A stretch of DNA of 64,000 nt from Brevirhabdus sp. (GTDB lineage Bacteria > Pseudomonadota > Alphaproteobacteria > Rhodobacterales > Rhodobacteraceae). Of the stretch, positions 19,730 through 28,584 are shown piece after piece. Both the position numbers and the translations under genes were made by a program. The notes beneath the pieces were generated by a model, which saw only the letters and a program-made list of their open reading frames with translations, searched no databases and was not told the origin of the DNA. The stretch is from positions 1 to 64,000 of the forward strand of contig JAGXFH010000040.1 of assembly GCA_024637315.1 (NCBI GenBank), given 5' to 3'. How positions within the stretch are numbered: the first letter of the stretch is position 1; each line of letters starts with the position of its first letter.

Positions 19730-20004
19730 TGGAGACAACATTGGGGACAGTTTTATAGGAATTTGGGGAAACTCCCAAAAAATAGATTTTACTGTTTGAT
19801 TTTAATACTTTGATGGATGACAGGCCATCATTGGAAGAGGAAATATCTCCTGTGGCATTAAGGCCGGAGCATTTGATGGTAATAAAGGATTTCGGTTCTC
19901 CACCGTGGATCAAATGCCGCGAAACATCTAGAAGACAGATGAGATTGACCAAGACCACCGAAACCTCCCGGTTGCGCACAAAGAGCCCCAGCCGAGTCAG
20001 GGAA

Positions 20005-20013
20005 GTATCCACA
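20005..20013 (+). promoter_or_regulatory. DnaA-box-like GTATCCACA
   Basis: Eight of nine positions match TTATCCACA. It lies just 12 bases upstream of the maf start, so bound DnaA could also affect maf transcription. Confidence 0.55.
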
Positions 20014-20024
20014 GGGATGTCGAC

Positions 20025-20624
20025 ATGACCGACCGCATCATTCTGGCTTCGGGATCCGAGATCCGCCGCGCGTTGCTGCAGAATGCAGGGGTATCATGCG
20101 AGGTGATGCTGCCCCGGCTGGATGAAGATGCCATTCGCGCCGCGATGCAGGCCGATGGCGCGACCCCACGGGATCTGGCTGACGCCCTGGCAGAGCACAA
20201 GGCGCGCAAGATCGCGGCAAGAGAACCAGCAGCACTGGTTATCGGATGCGATCAGATTTTGGATTTCAGGGGCAGATGCCTGGCAAAACCCGTCAGCATC
20301 GATGACGCGCGCGATCAGCTCCACTCTTTGTCGGGACAAAGACACAGTTTGCTGTCAGCGGTCGTGATCTGCCACGAGGGACGACCGGTCTGGCGGCATA
20401 TTGGACAGGTCCACCTGCAGATGCGCGAACTGTCTGCCGCGTACATCGACGATTACCTTGACCGAAACTGGGACAGCATCCGCCACGCAGTCGGGTGCTA
20501 TAAGCTGGAGGAAGAAGGCGTAAGGTTGTTTTCCAGCATCGAGGGCGACTATTTCACCGTTCTGGGCTTGTCGCTGATCGACCTGCTTGGCTATCTGACG
20601 GTCAGGGGAGTCTTGAAAATATGA
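20025..20624 (+). CDS. maf: Maf-family nucleotide pyrophosphatase
   Basis: Maf proteins are house-cleaning pyrophosphatases acting on dTTP/UTP or modified pyrimidine nucleotides. The 199-residue protein starts IILASGSEIRRALLQNAGVSCEVMLPRLDEDAIR, the family signature. VIGCDQILDFRGRCLAKPVSIDDARDQL follows, then YIDDYLDRNWDSIRHAVGCYKLEEEGVRLFSSIEGDYFTVLGL. It is the first gene to the right of the origin and overlaps aroE by 4 bases. Substrate subclass cannot be told with confidence. Confidence 0.92.
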   Translation: MTDRIILASGSEIRRALLQNAGVSCEVMLPRLDEDAIRAAMQADGATPRDLADALAEHKARKIAAREPAALVIGCDQILDFRGRCLAKPVSIDDARDQLHSLSGQRHSLLSAVVICHEGRPVWRHIGQVHLQMRELSAAYIDDYLDRNWDSIRHAVGCYKLEEEGVRLFSSIEGDYFTVLGLSLIDLLGYLTVRGVLKI

Positions 20625-21457
20625 GTGATCGCAGAATACCGCTGGCCGCTGTGATCGGATCACCAATCGCGCACAGCCGGTCGCCGGCTCTCCACGCGCA
20701 TTGGCTGAGGCGATACGGAATTCCGGGCTATTATATACCCATGGATGTGGCGCAGGCCGATCTTGCCGAAGTGATCCGTGCAATGCCCAAGATGGGCTTT
20801 GTCGGTGCCAACGTGACGATTCCGCACAAGGAAACGGTGCTTGGCCTGGCTGACCTCGTGACCGACCGCGCGGCGCTGATCGGGGCCGCGAACACGCTGA
20901 TCTTTCGCAAGGACGGCAAGATCCATGCCGACAACACCGATGGCTACGGATTCGTCGAGAATCTTCGCAGCGGTGCCGTGGACTGGGCGCCTAAGACCGG
21001 TCCGGCAGCAGTATTCGGCGCAGGCGGTGCCGCGCGGGCGGTGCTGGCCAGCTTGATCGACGTCGGCGTGCCGGAGATTCGGCTGTCGAACCGCACCCGC
21101 GCCCGAGCGGATGGTTTGCAAAAAGAGTTTGGCGCCAAGGTGAAGGTGTTCGACTGGGTTCAGGCCGGCAACATGTTGGATGGTGCGATGACCGTGGTCA
21201 ATGCAAGTTCACTGGGGATGGTGGGCAAGCCGGATCTTCGGGTTCCTCTCGATGCCCTGTCGGCCAAGGCTGTTGTCACCGATCTTGTCTATACGCCACT
21301 CGAGACGGCATTCCTCAAACATGCCAGCGAGGCGGGCTGCTCGGTAGTGGATGGACTGGGCATGCTGCTGTATCAGGCGGCGCCGGCCTTCGAACGCTGG
21401 TTCGGCATGCGACCGGAAGTCGATGACAACGCCCGCAGGATCGTACTGGGCATATGA
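20621..21457 (+). CDS. aroE: Shikimate dehydrogenase
   Basis: AroE reduces 3-dehydroshikimate with NADPH in aromatic amino-acid synthesis. Substrate-binding motifs are IGSPIAHSRSPALHAHW and FVGANVTIPHKETVLGL; the nucleotide-binding loop is AAVFGAGGAARAVLASL with SNRTRARADGL. DGLGMLLYQAAPAFERWFG ends the 278-residue protein. It has 4-base overlaps with maf upstream and coaE downstream, within a four-gene operon. Confidence 0.95.
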   Translation: MSDRRIPLAAVIGSPIAHSRSPALHAHWLRRYGIPGYYIPMDVAQADLAEVIRAMPKMGFVGANVTIPHKETVLGLADLVTDRAALIGAANTLIFRKDGKIHADNTDGYGFVENLRSGAVDWAPKTGPAAVFGAGGAARAVLASLIDVGVPEIRLSNRTRARADGLQKEFGAKVKVFDWVQAGNMLDGAMTVVNASSLGMVGKPDLRVPLDALSAKAVVTDLVYTPLETAFLKHASEAGCSVVDGLGMLLYQAAPAFERWFGMRPEVDDNARRIVLGI

Positions 21458-22059
21458 CGCGGAAGCCGCCTATCGTGATCGGGCTGACCGGGTCCGTCGG
21501 AATGGGAAAATCCACAACCGCGGCGATGTTCGCCGAAGAGGGTATCCCGGTTTGGGACGCCGACGAATGCGTTCATCGGCTCTATGAAAAGGGAGGCGCC
21601 GCAGTTGCAGCGATCGCGAATCTGCGGCCCGACGCAGTGGTCGACGGAGAGGTGAACCGTGCGGCGCTGAAGTCATGGATCGCCGAGGATCCCGACGCAC
21701 TGGGCCGGATCGAGGCGATTGTCCATCCGCTGGTGGCCGATGATCGTGCCAGGTTTCTTGCTGGCGTTGACGCTGATATCGCCGTTGTCGATATTCCGCT
21801 ATTGTTCGAGACTGGAGGCGACAGCGCAGTCGATCTGGCTGTGGTGGTCTCTGCTCCGGCTGATATTCAGCGGGACAGGGTTCTGCAACGGCCCGGCATG
21901 ACCGAGGCGCAGTTCGTGGCGATCAAGGCCAAGCAGATGCCCGATGCAGAAAAACGCGCCCTTGCGGACGTCGTCATACCGACGACCTCGCTTGAAGCGT
22001 CGCGCCGCGCCGTGCAAGAGTTGATCGAAACGATCCGGGGGCAACAGACCGATGCGTGA
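21454..22059 (+). CDS. coaE: Dephospho-CoA kinase
   Basis: CoaE phosphorylates dephospho-CoA in the last step of CoA synthesis. The P-loop is [23 protein letters not shown], followed by [12 protein letters not shown] and [20 protein letters not shown]. Length (201 residues) is normal. It overlaps aroE by 4 bases and dnaQ by 8 bases. Confidence 0.95.
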   Translation: MTRKPPIVIGLTGSVGMGKSTTAAMFAEEGIPVWDADECVHRLYEKGGAAVAAIANLRPDAVVDGEVNRAALKSWIAEDPDALGRIEAIVHPLVADDRARFLAGVDADIAVVDIPLLFETGGDSAVDLAVVVSAPADIQRDRVLQRPGMTEAQFVAIKAKQMPDAEKRALADVVIPTTSLEASRRAVQELIETIRGQQTDA

Positions 22060-22741
22060 AATCGTGCTGGATACTGAAACAACTGGTTTCGATCCCGAGG
22101 CCGGCGACAGGATTGTCGAGATCGGCGCGGTGGAGTTGTTCAACCAGTTGCCGACGGGCAGGACGTACCACCAATATATCAACCCGGAACGCGCCATGCC
22201 GCCGGACGCGTTCGAGGTGCACGGCCTCGGAGACGACTTTCTGCGCGACAAGCCCGTTTTCGCAGTGATCGGACAGGCTTTCCTGGATTTCATCGCCGAT
22301 GCCAAGCTGATCATCCACAATGCGGCATTCGATATGAAGTTCCTGAATGCGGAACTCAAATGGATCAACCGACCGCCAATCCCCTGGGACCGGGCCGTGG
22401 ATACCCTCGCGATTGCCCGCTCGAAGTTTCCGGGCTCTCCGGCTTCGCTTGACGCGCTTTGCCGCCGCTTCGGGATCGACAACAGCTCTCGAACCCTGCA
22501 TGGCGCGCTTCTGGACAGCGAGATTCTTGCTGAAATTTATCTGGAACTGATCGGCGGACGCCAGCCCGATCTGGTGTTGTCGTCAAGTTCCGGTCGTGGC
22601 GGGCAGGGTTCGGCAGATGGATGGAGGGCACGGCCCCGAGACAAGGCATTGTCTTCTCGGCTAAGCGAAGAAGAACGCGCCGCCCATGCCGACTTTGTCG
22701 GCAAATTGGGCGACGGTGCACTTTGGAGGAAGTTCGGTTAG
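22052..22741 (+). CDS. dnaQ: DNA polymerase III epsilon subunit (proofreading exonuclease)
   Basis: DnaQ is the 3'-5' proofreading exonuclease of the replicase. The DEDDh motifs are visible: [26 protein letters not shown] (Exo I), [16 protein letters not shown] (Exo II) and [21 protein letters not shown] (Exo III). The 229-residue length is normal. It ends the maf-aroE-coaE-dnaQ operon and overlaps the convergent secB stop codon by 4 bases. Confidence 0.95.
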   Translation: MREIVLDTETTGFDPEAGDRIVEIGAVELFNQLPTGRTYHQYINPERAMPPDAFEVHGLGDDFLRDKPVFAVIGQAFLDFIADAKLIIHNAAFDMKFLNAELKWINRPPIPWDRAVDTLAIARSKFPGSPASLDALCRRFGIDNSSRTLHGALLDSEILAEIYLELIGGRQPDLVLSSSSGRGGQGSADGWRARPRDKALSSRLSEEERAAHADFVGKLGDGALWRKFG

Positions 22742-23250
22742 GTCTTCTGCGTGGCCTTCTGGGCCTCGGCCTGACGCGCCAGATTCTGCCGATAGAGGCT
22801 GATCCAGTCGATGCTATCAAGATTGAGGGGCGGAAAGCCGCCATCGCGGATCACGTTATGAATGATCTGACGTGCGAACGGAAAAAGCAGTCGCGGACAT
22901 TCGATCATCAGGAACGGGTGCAGTTGCTCGTCGGGGACATTCTCGATCTGGAAAATACCGCCGTAATCAAGCTCCATCAGAAACAGGGTGTCATCGGTGC
23001 CCTTGCCTTTGGCCGTGACCTTGTATTTGGAAACGACTTCGTACTGGTTGTCGGTCGGACGCTTCTTGGCATCCAGGCTGACGGCCACGTTCACATCTGG
23101 CGTGGCATCGCCGCCGATGCCTTTCTGCGCCACGATGTTCTCGAACGACATGTCGCGGATGAACTGGCCCAGAATCTGCATCTTGACCTGCGGTGCCCCG
23201 GTGGCGGCGCCGTTACCTTCGGCTTTCTTCGCTTCGGTCTTTTCGGCCAT
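22738..23250 (-). CDS. secB: Protein-export chaperone SecB
   Basis: SecB keeps preproteins unfolded and delivers them to SecA. The 170-residue protein contains [89 protein letters not shown], a near-complete set of family motifs. The N-terminus is charged ([11 protein letters not shown]). It is convergent with dnaQ and downstream of fxsA on the same strand. Confidence 0.95.
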   Translation of the reverse strand: MAEKTEAKKAEGNGAATGAPQVKMQILGQFIRDMSFENIVAQKGIGGDATPDVNVAVSLDAKKRPTDNQYEVVSKYKVTAKGKGTDDTLFLMELDYGGIFQIENVPDEQLHPFLMIECPRLLFPFARQIIHNVIRDGGFPPLNLDSIDWISLYRQNLARQAEAQKATQKT

Positions 23251-23305
23251 GTTTACTCTCCTGCCAAAATGCGTCGATCTTTCGTATCAGGTCGGCCCAA
23301 GAGCC

Positions 23306-23785
23306 TCAATGCCTGGTCCATCCGGATTCGCCGGCCTTTCTCGGCGGTTCGGGATCGACCTCTTCATAATCAACATCGGTGATCGTGTCGGCGTCATCAG
23401 ATGGCCGCGGCCGGCCGGACTGGACAGTGAAGCTTTGCACCTTCACGCGCCCCCGAATGTAGGAGTAGACGGCTGACCTTACCGGTGGAATCAGCAGCGA
23501 CAGTCCGACAACATCTGTGAAGAAACCAGGTGTAAGCAGCAGGGCACCGGCGAACAGGATCATCGCGCCATGCGCCAAAGGCTCGGTCGGGTCACTCAGG
23601 TCATTCAGTGAGGTTTTTAGGTCGTTCAGCGCCCGCAATCCCTGTTGACGCATCAGGAATGTGCCGATGACAGCGGTCAGGATCACGATGCCCAATGTCG
23701 GCCACAAACCGATCAAACCCCCGACCTGAATGAACAGCCCAATCTCGATTAGGGGGATTGTCACGAAGAGGACGAACAACCACAT
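23306..23785 (-). CDS. fxsA: FxsA-family membrane protein
   Basis: FxsA proteins are small cytoplasmic-membrane proteins; E. coli FxsA affects phage T7 exclusion by F. Two to three hydrophobic segments are visible: LFVLFVTIPLIEIGLFIQVGGLIGLWPTLGIVILTAVIGTFLM and a C-terminal-half segment around residues 75-100. RQQGLRALNDL is typical. The cytoplasmic tail is charged and disordered. Its physiological role here is unknown. It diverges from the Tim44-like gene. Confidence 0.88.
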   Translation of the reverse strand: MWLFVLFVTIPLIEIGLFIQVGGLIGLWPTLGIVILTAVIGTFLMRQQGLRALNDLKTSLNDLSDPTEPLAHGAMILFAGALLLTPGFFTDVVGLSLLIPPVRSAVYSYIRGRVKVQSFTVQSGRPRPSDDADTITDVDYEEVDPEPPRKAGESGWTRH

Positions 23786-23893
23786 GTGAACCTCATGTCA
23801 ATGTTACGGGCTGCGGTGGACTTGACCCAGCTGCTGCCTTACATAAGAGCGGAATAGGCCCGTTACCACCCGATCTCCGTCTGAGAGGTAAAG

Positions 23894-24556
23894 ATGAGTT
23901 CTGCCGTCATCCAACTACTGGTACTTGCCGGTATTGCCGTGTTCCTGATTTTGCGCCTGAAAAACGTGCTGGGAACCCGCGACGGCTTTGAAAAGCCGCC
24001 GATCGCGAGCGCATCGGCATCCTCGGCGCGCAAGCGTGGCGATTTCGAGGTGATCGAAGGCGGCCCGGATCGGGACATTACCGACCACGTTGCTGAAGAC
24101 AGCGCCGCGGCAAAAGCCCTGGCTGCAATGAAGGCAGCCGAACCGTCCTTCATTGTCGGCGAATTCCTGTCCGGAGCGCGCAGTGCCTATGAGATGATCC
24201 TGATGGCGTTTGAGAAGGGCGACATGGAGCAGATCCGCCCGTTCTTGGGCGATGATGTGTTCGAGACTTTCTCGGAAGTCGTGGATACGCGAGAGGAACA
24301 GGGCTTGAGCGTCACTGCGCAATTTGTCGGTGTTCGGGAAACCAAACTTGTCAGTGCCGAATTCGACGAAAAGACCCGCGAAGGCGAGATCACCGTGCGG
24401 TTCATCGGCGAACTGACCTCGGTCGTACGCGACAAGGACGGAGAGATCGTCGAGGGCAATCCGAACGAGATCAAGCGCCAGAAAGATGTGTGGACCTTTG
24501 CCAGACCCATGGGCACCAACGACCCGAACTGGCAGCTGGTCGCCACCGGGGGATGA
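23894..24556 (+). CDS. Tim44-like domain protein
   Basis: This 220-residue protein has one N-terminal membrane segment (IQLLVLAGIAVFLILRLKNVLG), a variable linker, and a Tim44-like domain. That domain contains SFIVGEFLSGARSAYEMILMAFEKGDMEQIRPFLGDDVFETFSEVVDTREEQG and ITVRFIGELTSVVRDKDGEIVEGNPNEIKRQKDVWTFARPMGTNDPNWQLVATGG. It is the bacterial relative of mitochondrial Tim44 and may assist membrane-protein biogenesis. Its stop overlaps the mltA start (ATGA). It stands at a conserved position downstream of dnaQ-secB in alphaproteobacterial origin regions. Confidence 0.85.
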   Translation: MSSAVIQLLVLAGIAVFLILRLKNVLGTRDGFEKPPIASASASSARKRGDFEVIEGGPDRDITDHVAEDSAAAKALAAMKAAEPSFIVGEFLSGARSAYEMILMAFEKGDMEQIRPFLGDDVFETFSEVVDTREEQGLSVTAQFVGVRETKLVSAEFDEKTREGEITVRFIGELTSVVRDKDGEIVEGNPNEIKRQKDVWTFARPMGTNDPNWQLVATGG

Positions 24557-25593
24557 GGCTTGTCCTGCTGGCGCTGTCGGTTCTGGCCGCTTTGACCATG
24601 AACGACGCTGCGGCCGCAGGCGGTCAAACGACCCATACCGTGCTGAAGTTTTCCGATCTCAAGGGTTGGCCCGAGGATGACCACGGACATGCTCTGGAAG
24701 TCTTCAAATCGACCTGCATGGACATGCGTACGCCCGAATGGCTTCCGCTTTGCGCGCTTGCGCAAGACCAGACCAACGCCCGGACGTTCTTCGAGTTGTT
24801 TTTCCGCCCGGTCCTGATCGAAGACGGAACGCCCGCGCTGTTCACCGGATATTTCGAACCCGAGCTGAACGGATCGCGCCATCGATCGGGCCGGTTCCGC
24901 TACCCTATCTATAGTCTGCCGGCAGAGGCAAAGGACGGCCAGTGGTATTCCCGCGCCGATATCGAGGGGCAGTCGCTTCTGGCCGGGCGCGGCCTGGAGA
25001 TTGCCTGGGTTGATGATCCGGTCGATGTGTTCTTTCTGCAGATCCAGGGATCAGGTCGGATCCGTCTGACCGACGGGTCGGTGGTCCGTGTGGGATATGC
25101 GGGGGCCAACGGCCACGAATATCGCTCGATCGGGCAGGAACTGGTGCGCCGCGGCGTGTTTCAGGCGCATCAGGTTTCGGCTTGGGTGATCCGCAACTGG
25201 GTAAAATCGAATCCCGCAGAGGGCGAAGGTCTTTTGCGGCACAATCCGTCTTTCGTGTTCTTTCGGATCGTCAACAATGTTCCCGCAGAGCGTGGTCCGT
25301 TGGGGGCAATGAATCGTTCGGTCACGGATATGCGAACCGTCGCGGTCGATCCGGCTTTCGTACCGCTTGGCGCGCCGGTCTGGGTGGAAAAGGGCGGTCG
25401 AAGGGCCTTCAGGCGCCTGATGGTCGCCCAGGATACCGGATCGGCGATCAAGGGGGCACAAAGGGCCGACATTTTCTTCGGCACCGGTCACAAGGCTGGC
25501 CTGCGTGCTGGCGAAGTACGCGATCCCGGTCGGATGATCGTGCTGATGCCGATTCAGCAAGCCTATGCGAGAGCCGAAGGGCAGGACCAATGA
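24553..25593 (+). CDS. mltA: Membrane-bound lytic murein transglycosylase A
   Basis: MltA cleaves peptidoglycan strands, giving 1,6-anhydro-muropeptides. The ATG at 24553 overlaps the previous stop, and MRLVLLALSVLAALTMNDAAAAG is a signal peptide without an obvious lipobox Cys, so this copy may be soluble periplasmic. Family segments are ALFTGYFEPELNGSRH, DVFFLQIQGSGRIRLTDG, NPSFVFFR and the 3D domain AVDPAFVPLGAPVWVE with MVAQDTGSAIKGAQRADIFFGTG, which holds the catalytic Asp. About 346 residues. It overlaps the smr gene by 4 bases. Confidence 0.93.
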   Translation: MRLVLLALSVLAALTMNDAAAAGGQTTHTVLKFSDLKGWPEDDHGHALEVFKSTCMDMRTPEWLPLCALAQDQTNARTFFELFFRPVLIEDGTPALFTGYFEPELNGSRHRSGRFRYPIYSLPAEAKDGQWYSRADIEGQSLLAGRGLEIAWVDDPVDVFFLQIQGSGRIRLTDGSVVRVGYAGANGHEYRSIGQELVRRGVFQAHQVSAWVIRNWVKSNPAEGEGLLRHNPSFVFFRIVNNVPAERGPLGAMNRSVTDMRTVAVDPAFVPLGAPVWVEKGGRRAFRRLMVAQDTGSAIKGAQRADIFFGTGHKAGLRAGEVRDPGRMIVLMPIQQAYARAEGQDQ

Positions 25594-26180
25594 CCCGGCG
25601 CAAGCCGCGGCGATTGCGACCGGACGAGAAAGAGCTTTGGGACAAGGTGCGCCAAAGTGCAGTGCCGCTGCATCCTGACAAGAAGGCCATCCTGCAAGAT
25701 GCGGTCGAGCGGATGCAGCCCGCGCAGCTGCGTGAGTCCTTGCCCGAATTCTCGATCGGAGACCGGGCGCAGCGTACGTTGCCGCAACACGACCTGGTGC
25801 CTGCGCTGCCCGAAAGGCTGGCGGGCACCCCGGTTCAGATGGACCGCAAGCGGTTCGGCAAGATGCAGCGCGGCAAACTGACCCCGGAACGACGCATCGA
25901 CCTGCATGGCATGACGGTCGCACGCGCCCATGCAGCGCTGCAGCGGTTCATCCTTGAAACCCATGCCGAAGGCTTGCGGCTGGTTCTGGTGATCACCGGC
26001 AAGGGTCGGGTGTCGGATGACGTCGGGCCGATCCCGGTGCGGCACGGTGTACTGAAACACCAGGTGCCGCACTGGTTGCATTCGGCCCCGCTGAAGTCTC
26101 TGGTTCTGCAGGTATCAGAAGCGCACCTGAAGCATGGCGGGTCAGGCGCCTATTATGTCTACCTTCGCAGGCCCCGGTAG
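25590..26180 (+). CDS. Smr-domain protein (putative endonuclease)
   Basis: The C-terminal half is a small MutS-related (Smr) domain: RIDLHGMTVARAHAALQRFILETHAEGLRLVLVITGKG, then LKHQVPHWLHSAPLKSLVLQVSEAHLKHGGSGAYYVYLRR. LDLHG and TGKG are the motifs linked to nicking or RNase activity in Smr proteins. The N-terminus is basic. I chose ATG 25590, which overlaps the mltA stop (196 residues); open frame upstream lies inside mltA. The 3' end overlaps the convergent MFS gene by 39 bases. Confidence 0.9.
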   Translation: MTRRKPRRLRPDEKELWDKVRQSAVPLHPDKKAILQDAVERMQPAQLRESLPEFSIGDRAQRTLPQHDLVPALPERLAGTPVQMDRKRFGKMQRGKLTPERRIDLHGMTVARAHAALQRFILETHAEGLRLVLVITGKGRVSDDVGPIPVRHGVLKHQVPHWLHSAPLKSLVLQVSEAHLKHGGSGAYYVYLRRPR

Positions 26181-27386
26181 CAGGCCTCGCGCCTTGCGGA
26201 CGCCGACCCAGGCAATGGCGGCGGAAAGGATGAAGTATACAGCATAGCCGACCATCTGACTGGGAAACGCTAGTCCGGCGTCGATCAGCCAGCCGCTGAC
26301 GCCCGGACCGATGGCAGAGCCGAGGACCATGACCGCTGCCGCCATCGCCTTGATGCTGCCGAGGTTGCGGGTGCCGAAATGTTCCGCCCAGAAAGCCCCC
26401 GGCAATGTCGCGCCGGCACCCGTTCCGACCCCGAGGATCGCCATGGCGATGCCGGCGAAAAACAGGCCGTCGGCCTGCGAGAGGAGCAGGAAGGCCAGGG
26501 CGAAGGGGATCAGCGAAAGCGGCATCAGCCGATTTGTGCCGACCCTGTCCAAAGCCCAGCCCCAGACGAAGGTCGAGCCAATGGTGGTGGCGGTGAAAAG
26601 CGGGAACAGCGCGACGAACTCGACATGGCTCCAGCCCTTTACCTCGGTCAGGTGGACCTGCTGGAAAAACAGCGCAGTGCTCCATGCAGCCGGGCCCAGC
26701 AGCCACGGCACCATCAGCCAGAACAGCCAGTGGCGCAGCAGCTCGGCCCGAACCCAGTGCCGTCCATCCATCCCGACGGAATGTGTGGTCTCGGCTACCG
26801 ACTGCGGCGTACGCTCGCTTCGCAGCAAGAGCATGAGGGCCGGGATGGCGAGCAAAGTCAATCCGGCCGCAATGACCCAGAGCGATCGCCATGGCAGGAA
26901 CACAAGCAGAGCAACGAAGATCAGCGGCAGGATCGCCTGTCCGACGGCAAAGCCCATGCTGACGATCGAAAGCGCACGACCCCGTGTGGCCACGAACCAG
27001 CGCGCGGTTCCGACGATGCTGAGATGGCTGATCAGGCCCTGTCCCGTCAGCCGCAACGCGAAGATCACCGCGATCAGCATCACCGGGCCGGAAACCGACG
27101 CCATAAAAAGGCAGGCCAACGCCAGCAATCCAAAAACCACGGCGCCCAGATGCCGCACCCGAAACTTGTCGGTCAGCGCCCCGGCCCAAATCATCGCGGC
27201 GGCCGAAGCCGTGGTGCCAATCGTATAGATCCCGCCCCAGGCGCCATGCGACAAGTCGAATTCTGTCCGGATCACGCCGGCGAAAATCGAGATAAAGAAA
27301 GTCTGCCCGTAGCTTGAGGTGAACGACAGCAAGAACCCGGCTGTCAGCCAGGACGCATTGTCGCGCAGAAACCGGACATATTCCAT
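26142..27386 (-). CDS. MFS transporter
   Basis: This 414-residue polytopic membrane protein has about twelve hydrophobic segments. It begins with SWLTAGFLLSFTSSYGQTFFISIFAG and has the typical motif A region (ALTDKFRVRHLGAVVFGLLALA). A second half with the same pattern contains GWALDRVGTNRLMPLSLIPF. It resembles the NNP/oxalate-formate-like subgroup of MFS, but no substrate can be assigned. It is transcribed alone, converging on the smr gene with a 39-base coding overlap. Confidence 0.87.
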   Translation of the reverse strand: MEYVRFLRDNASWLTAGFLLSFTSSYGQTFFISIFAGVIRTEFDLSHGAWGGIYTIGTTASAAAMIWAGALTDKFRVRHLGAVVFGLLALACLFMASVSGPVMLIAVIFALRLTGQGLISHLSIVGTARWFVATRGRALSIVSMGFAVGQAILPLIFVALLVFLPWRSLWVIAAGLTLLAIPALMLLLRSERTPQSVAETTHSVGMDGRHWVRAELLRHWLFWLMVPWLLGPAAWSTALFFQQVHLTEVKGWSHVEFVALFPLFTATTIGSTFVWGWALDRVGTNRLMPLSLIPFALAFLLLSQADGLFFAGIAMAILGVGTGAGATLPGAFWAEHFGTRNLGSIKAMAAAVMVLGSAIGPGVSGWLIDAGLAFPSQMVGYAVYFILSAAIAWVGVRKARGLLPGPAKVDIIGA

Positions 27387-27425
27387 GATGGTTGGTGTGT
27401 TCGAGTTGTCGGCGAAAGTGAAGCG

Positions 27426-28523
27426 CTATTCTGCGATTGCCGCGATCGGGGACAAGATGATTCCGGTCGCGGTCTGAACTGTCAGGACGACACCGGTCAG
27501 CAGTCCGATACGGCCCGCAGCTTCGTCGCGAAATGCGGCATCGACCGAGCCGAGATCTGACAGCAACCGGATCAGCCCCGGCGACTCGGCCAATGTGAAA
27601 TGACCAATCCCGCTGGAAAAGCTGGTGACATCGAGAATAGTCACATCCAGATCGGCCAGGTCGCGGAAGCTTTCCATATTTCCCAGCCGGTCCTGCTGTC
27701 CGGTAAGCAAGGCCGAGAGCTGCAGCGCACGGTCGCGGCGCGAGATGAAGATGATGAACGGCTGCGGCAAGGGGGTTATCCGCGCCACCTGAGCGCGGAA
27801 AACCTCGTCGTCGATGTCGGGCGAGACCAGCACCACGCCGTCGATCATCCGCCGCGAGGCGCCGGGTTCGGCGATGTCGATCTGGCGCAGTGCCTCGACG
27901 ATGAGTTGCGCGCCCATTGAATGGCCGACCAGAAGAATGCGACTGGCGCCGGCCGCCGCGACGGTTCGGATCAGATCTTCAAGCCCGTCGCGGGCGTAAA
28001 GCATACTGTCCTTGTCGTATTCGTATCCCAACGCCGATCCCGATGACGGCCATGAATAGTGCAGCGCCAGGCTGCCCAGCTTGAAATCGTCCGCCAGTTG
28101 CGCGACCCGAAGCACGCCCTGGTCAAAGGTATTGTTGTAGCCATGAACATAGATCAACGCCTCTCGTTCTTTTGGTGGGCGTTGCAGCATGGCCTCGCGG
28201 ATCTCGGACCGGAAGATATCGGCGCTTGCATAGCGGACCGCGCCGGTCACCAGGAATTCGGTGGCCGGATCGGTGACGCGCTCGACTTCTGCCAAGGTGG
28301 CGGCTTCGCGGTTCGGTGGGACCGAGAAATCATACCGTAAATAGGCAGGCGAAAGCACGCGCGCATTGCCAAATTGCCTGTCGTCCCCAAGGGCACGCGT
28401 TGTGCTGACGAACACGGATTCAAGCTTGACGGGCTCCGCATTGGCTGGAAAAGGCCGAAGCGCGGGCCGGGGGGTACAGGCCATCAAGAACAGCAATGGC
28501 AGCGCAATCAAAAGACGAGTCAC
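27426..28523 (-). CDS. Alpha/beta-hydrolase lipoprotein (DUF900 family)
   Basis: The N-terminus MTRLLIALPLLFLMACTPRPALRPF has a lipoprotein signal with lipobox LMAC. The body is an alpha/beta hydrolase of the DUF900/COG4782 kind: VFVSTTRALGDDRQF, EALIYVHGYNNTFDQGVLRVAQL, and the nucleophile elbow RILLVGHSMGAQL (Ser), with SPDIDDEVF and a late His (IGHF) as likely triad members. The 365-residue protein is probably envelope-anchored. Substrate is unknown. It lies 61 bases downstream of hslU on the same strand. Confidence 0.85.
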   Translation of the reverse strand: MTRLLIALPLLFLMACTPRPALRPFPANAEPVKLESVFVSTTRALGDDRQFGNARVLSPAYLRYDFSVPPNREAATLAEVERVTDPATEFLVTGAVRYASADIFRSEIREAMLQRPPKEREALIYVHGYNNTFDQGVLRVAQLADDFKLGSLALHYSWPSSGSALGYEYDKDSMLYARDGLEDLIRTVAAAGASRILLVGHSMGAQLIVEALRQIDIAEPGASRRMIDGVVLVSPDIDDEVFRAQVARITPLPQPFIIFISRRDRALQLSALLTGQQDRLGNMESFRDLADLDVTILDVTSFSSGIGHFTLAESPGLIRLLSDLGSVDAAFRDEAAGRIGLLTGVVLTVQTATGIILSPIAAIAE

Positions 28524-28584
28524 CGGAAACCTTCAAGTGAATTTAGAGGATCATTCCGCGCAAGCTATATTGCCAGCGCCCTGA

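Larger units (their letters stand above)
19608..20024. other. oriC: Putative chromosomal replication origin (oriC)
   Basis: This 417-base segment has no credible gene and separates oppositely transcribed blocks: rho-hemJ to the left on minus, maf-aroE-coaE-dnaQ to the right on plus. It holds AT-rich stretches (19640-19668 and 19774-19812). A perfect DnaA box TTATGCACA lies at 19721-19729. Weaker boxes are GTATCCACA (20005-20013), TTGCGCACA (19972-19980) and, inverted, CGTGGATCA (19904-19912). In Caulobacter and other alphaproteobacteria oriC lies at this place in the same gene order. Three parS sites lie 3-6 kb away. Confidence 0.75.

Noticed and set aside
19701-20012. 103-residue minus-strand ORF in the hemJ-maf gap
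   Set aside because: It has no recognisable motif or ribosome-binding site, overlaps the DnaA boxes and AT-rich origin sequence, and is best explained by chance in low-G+C DNA.
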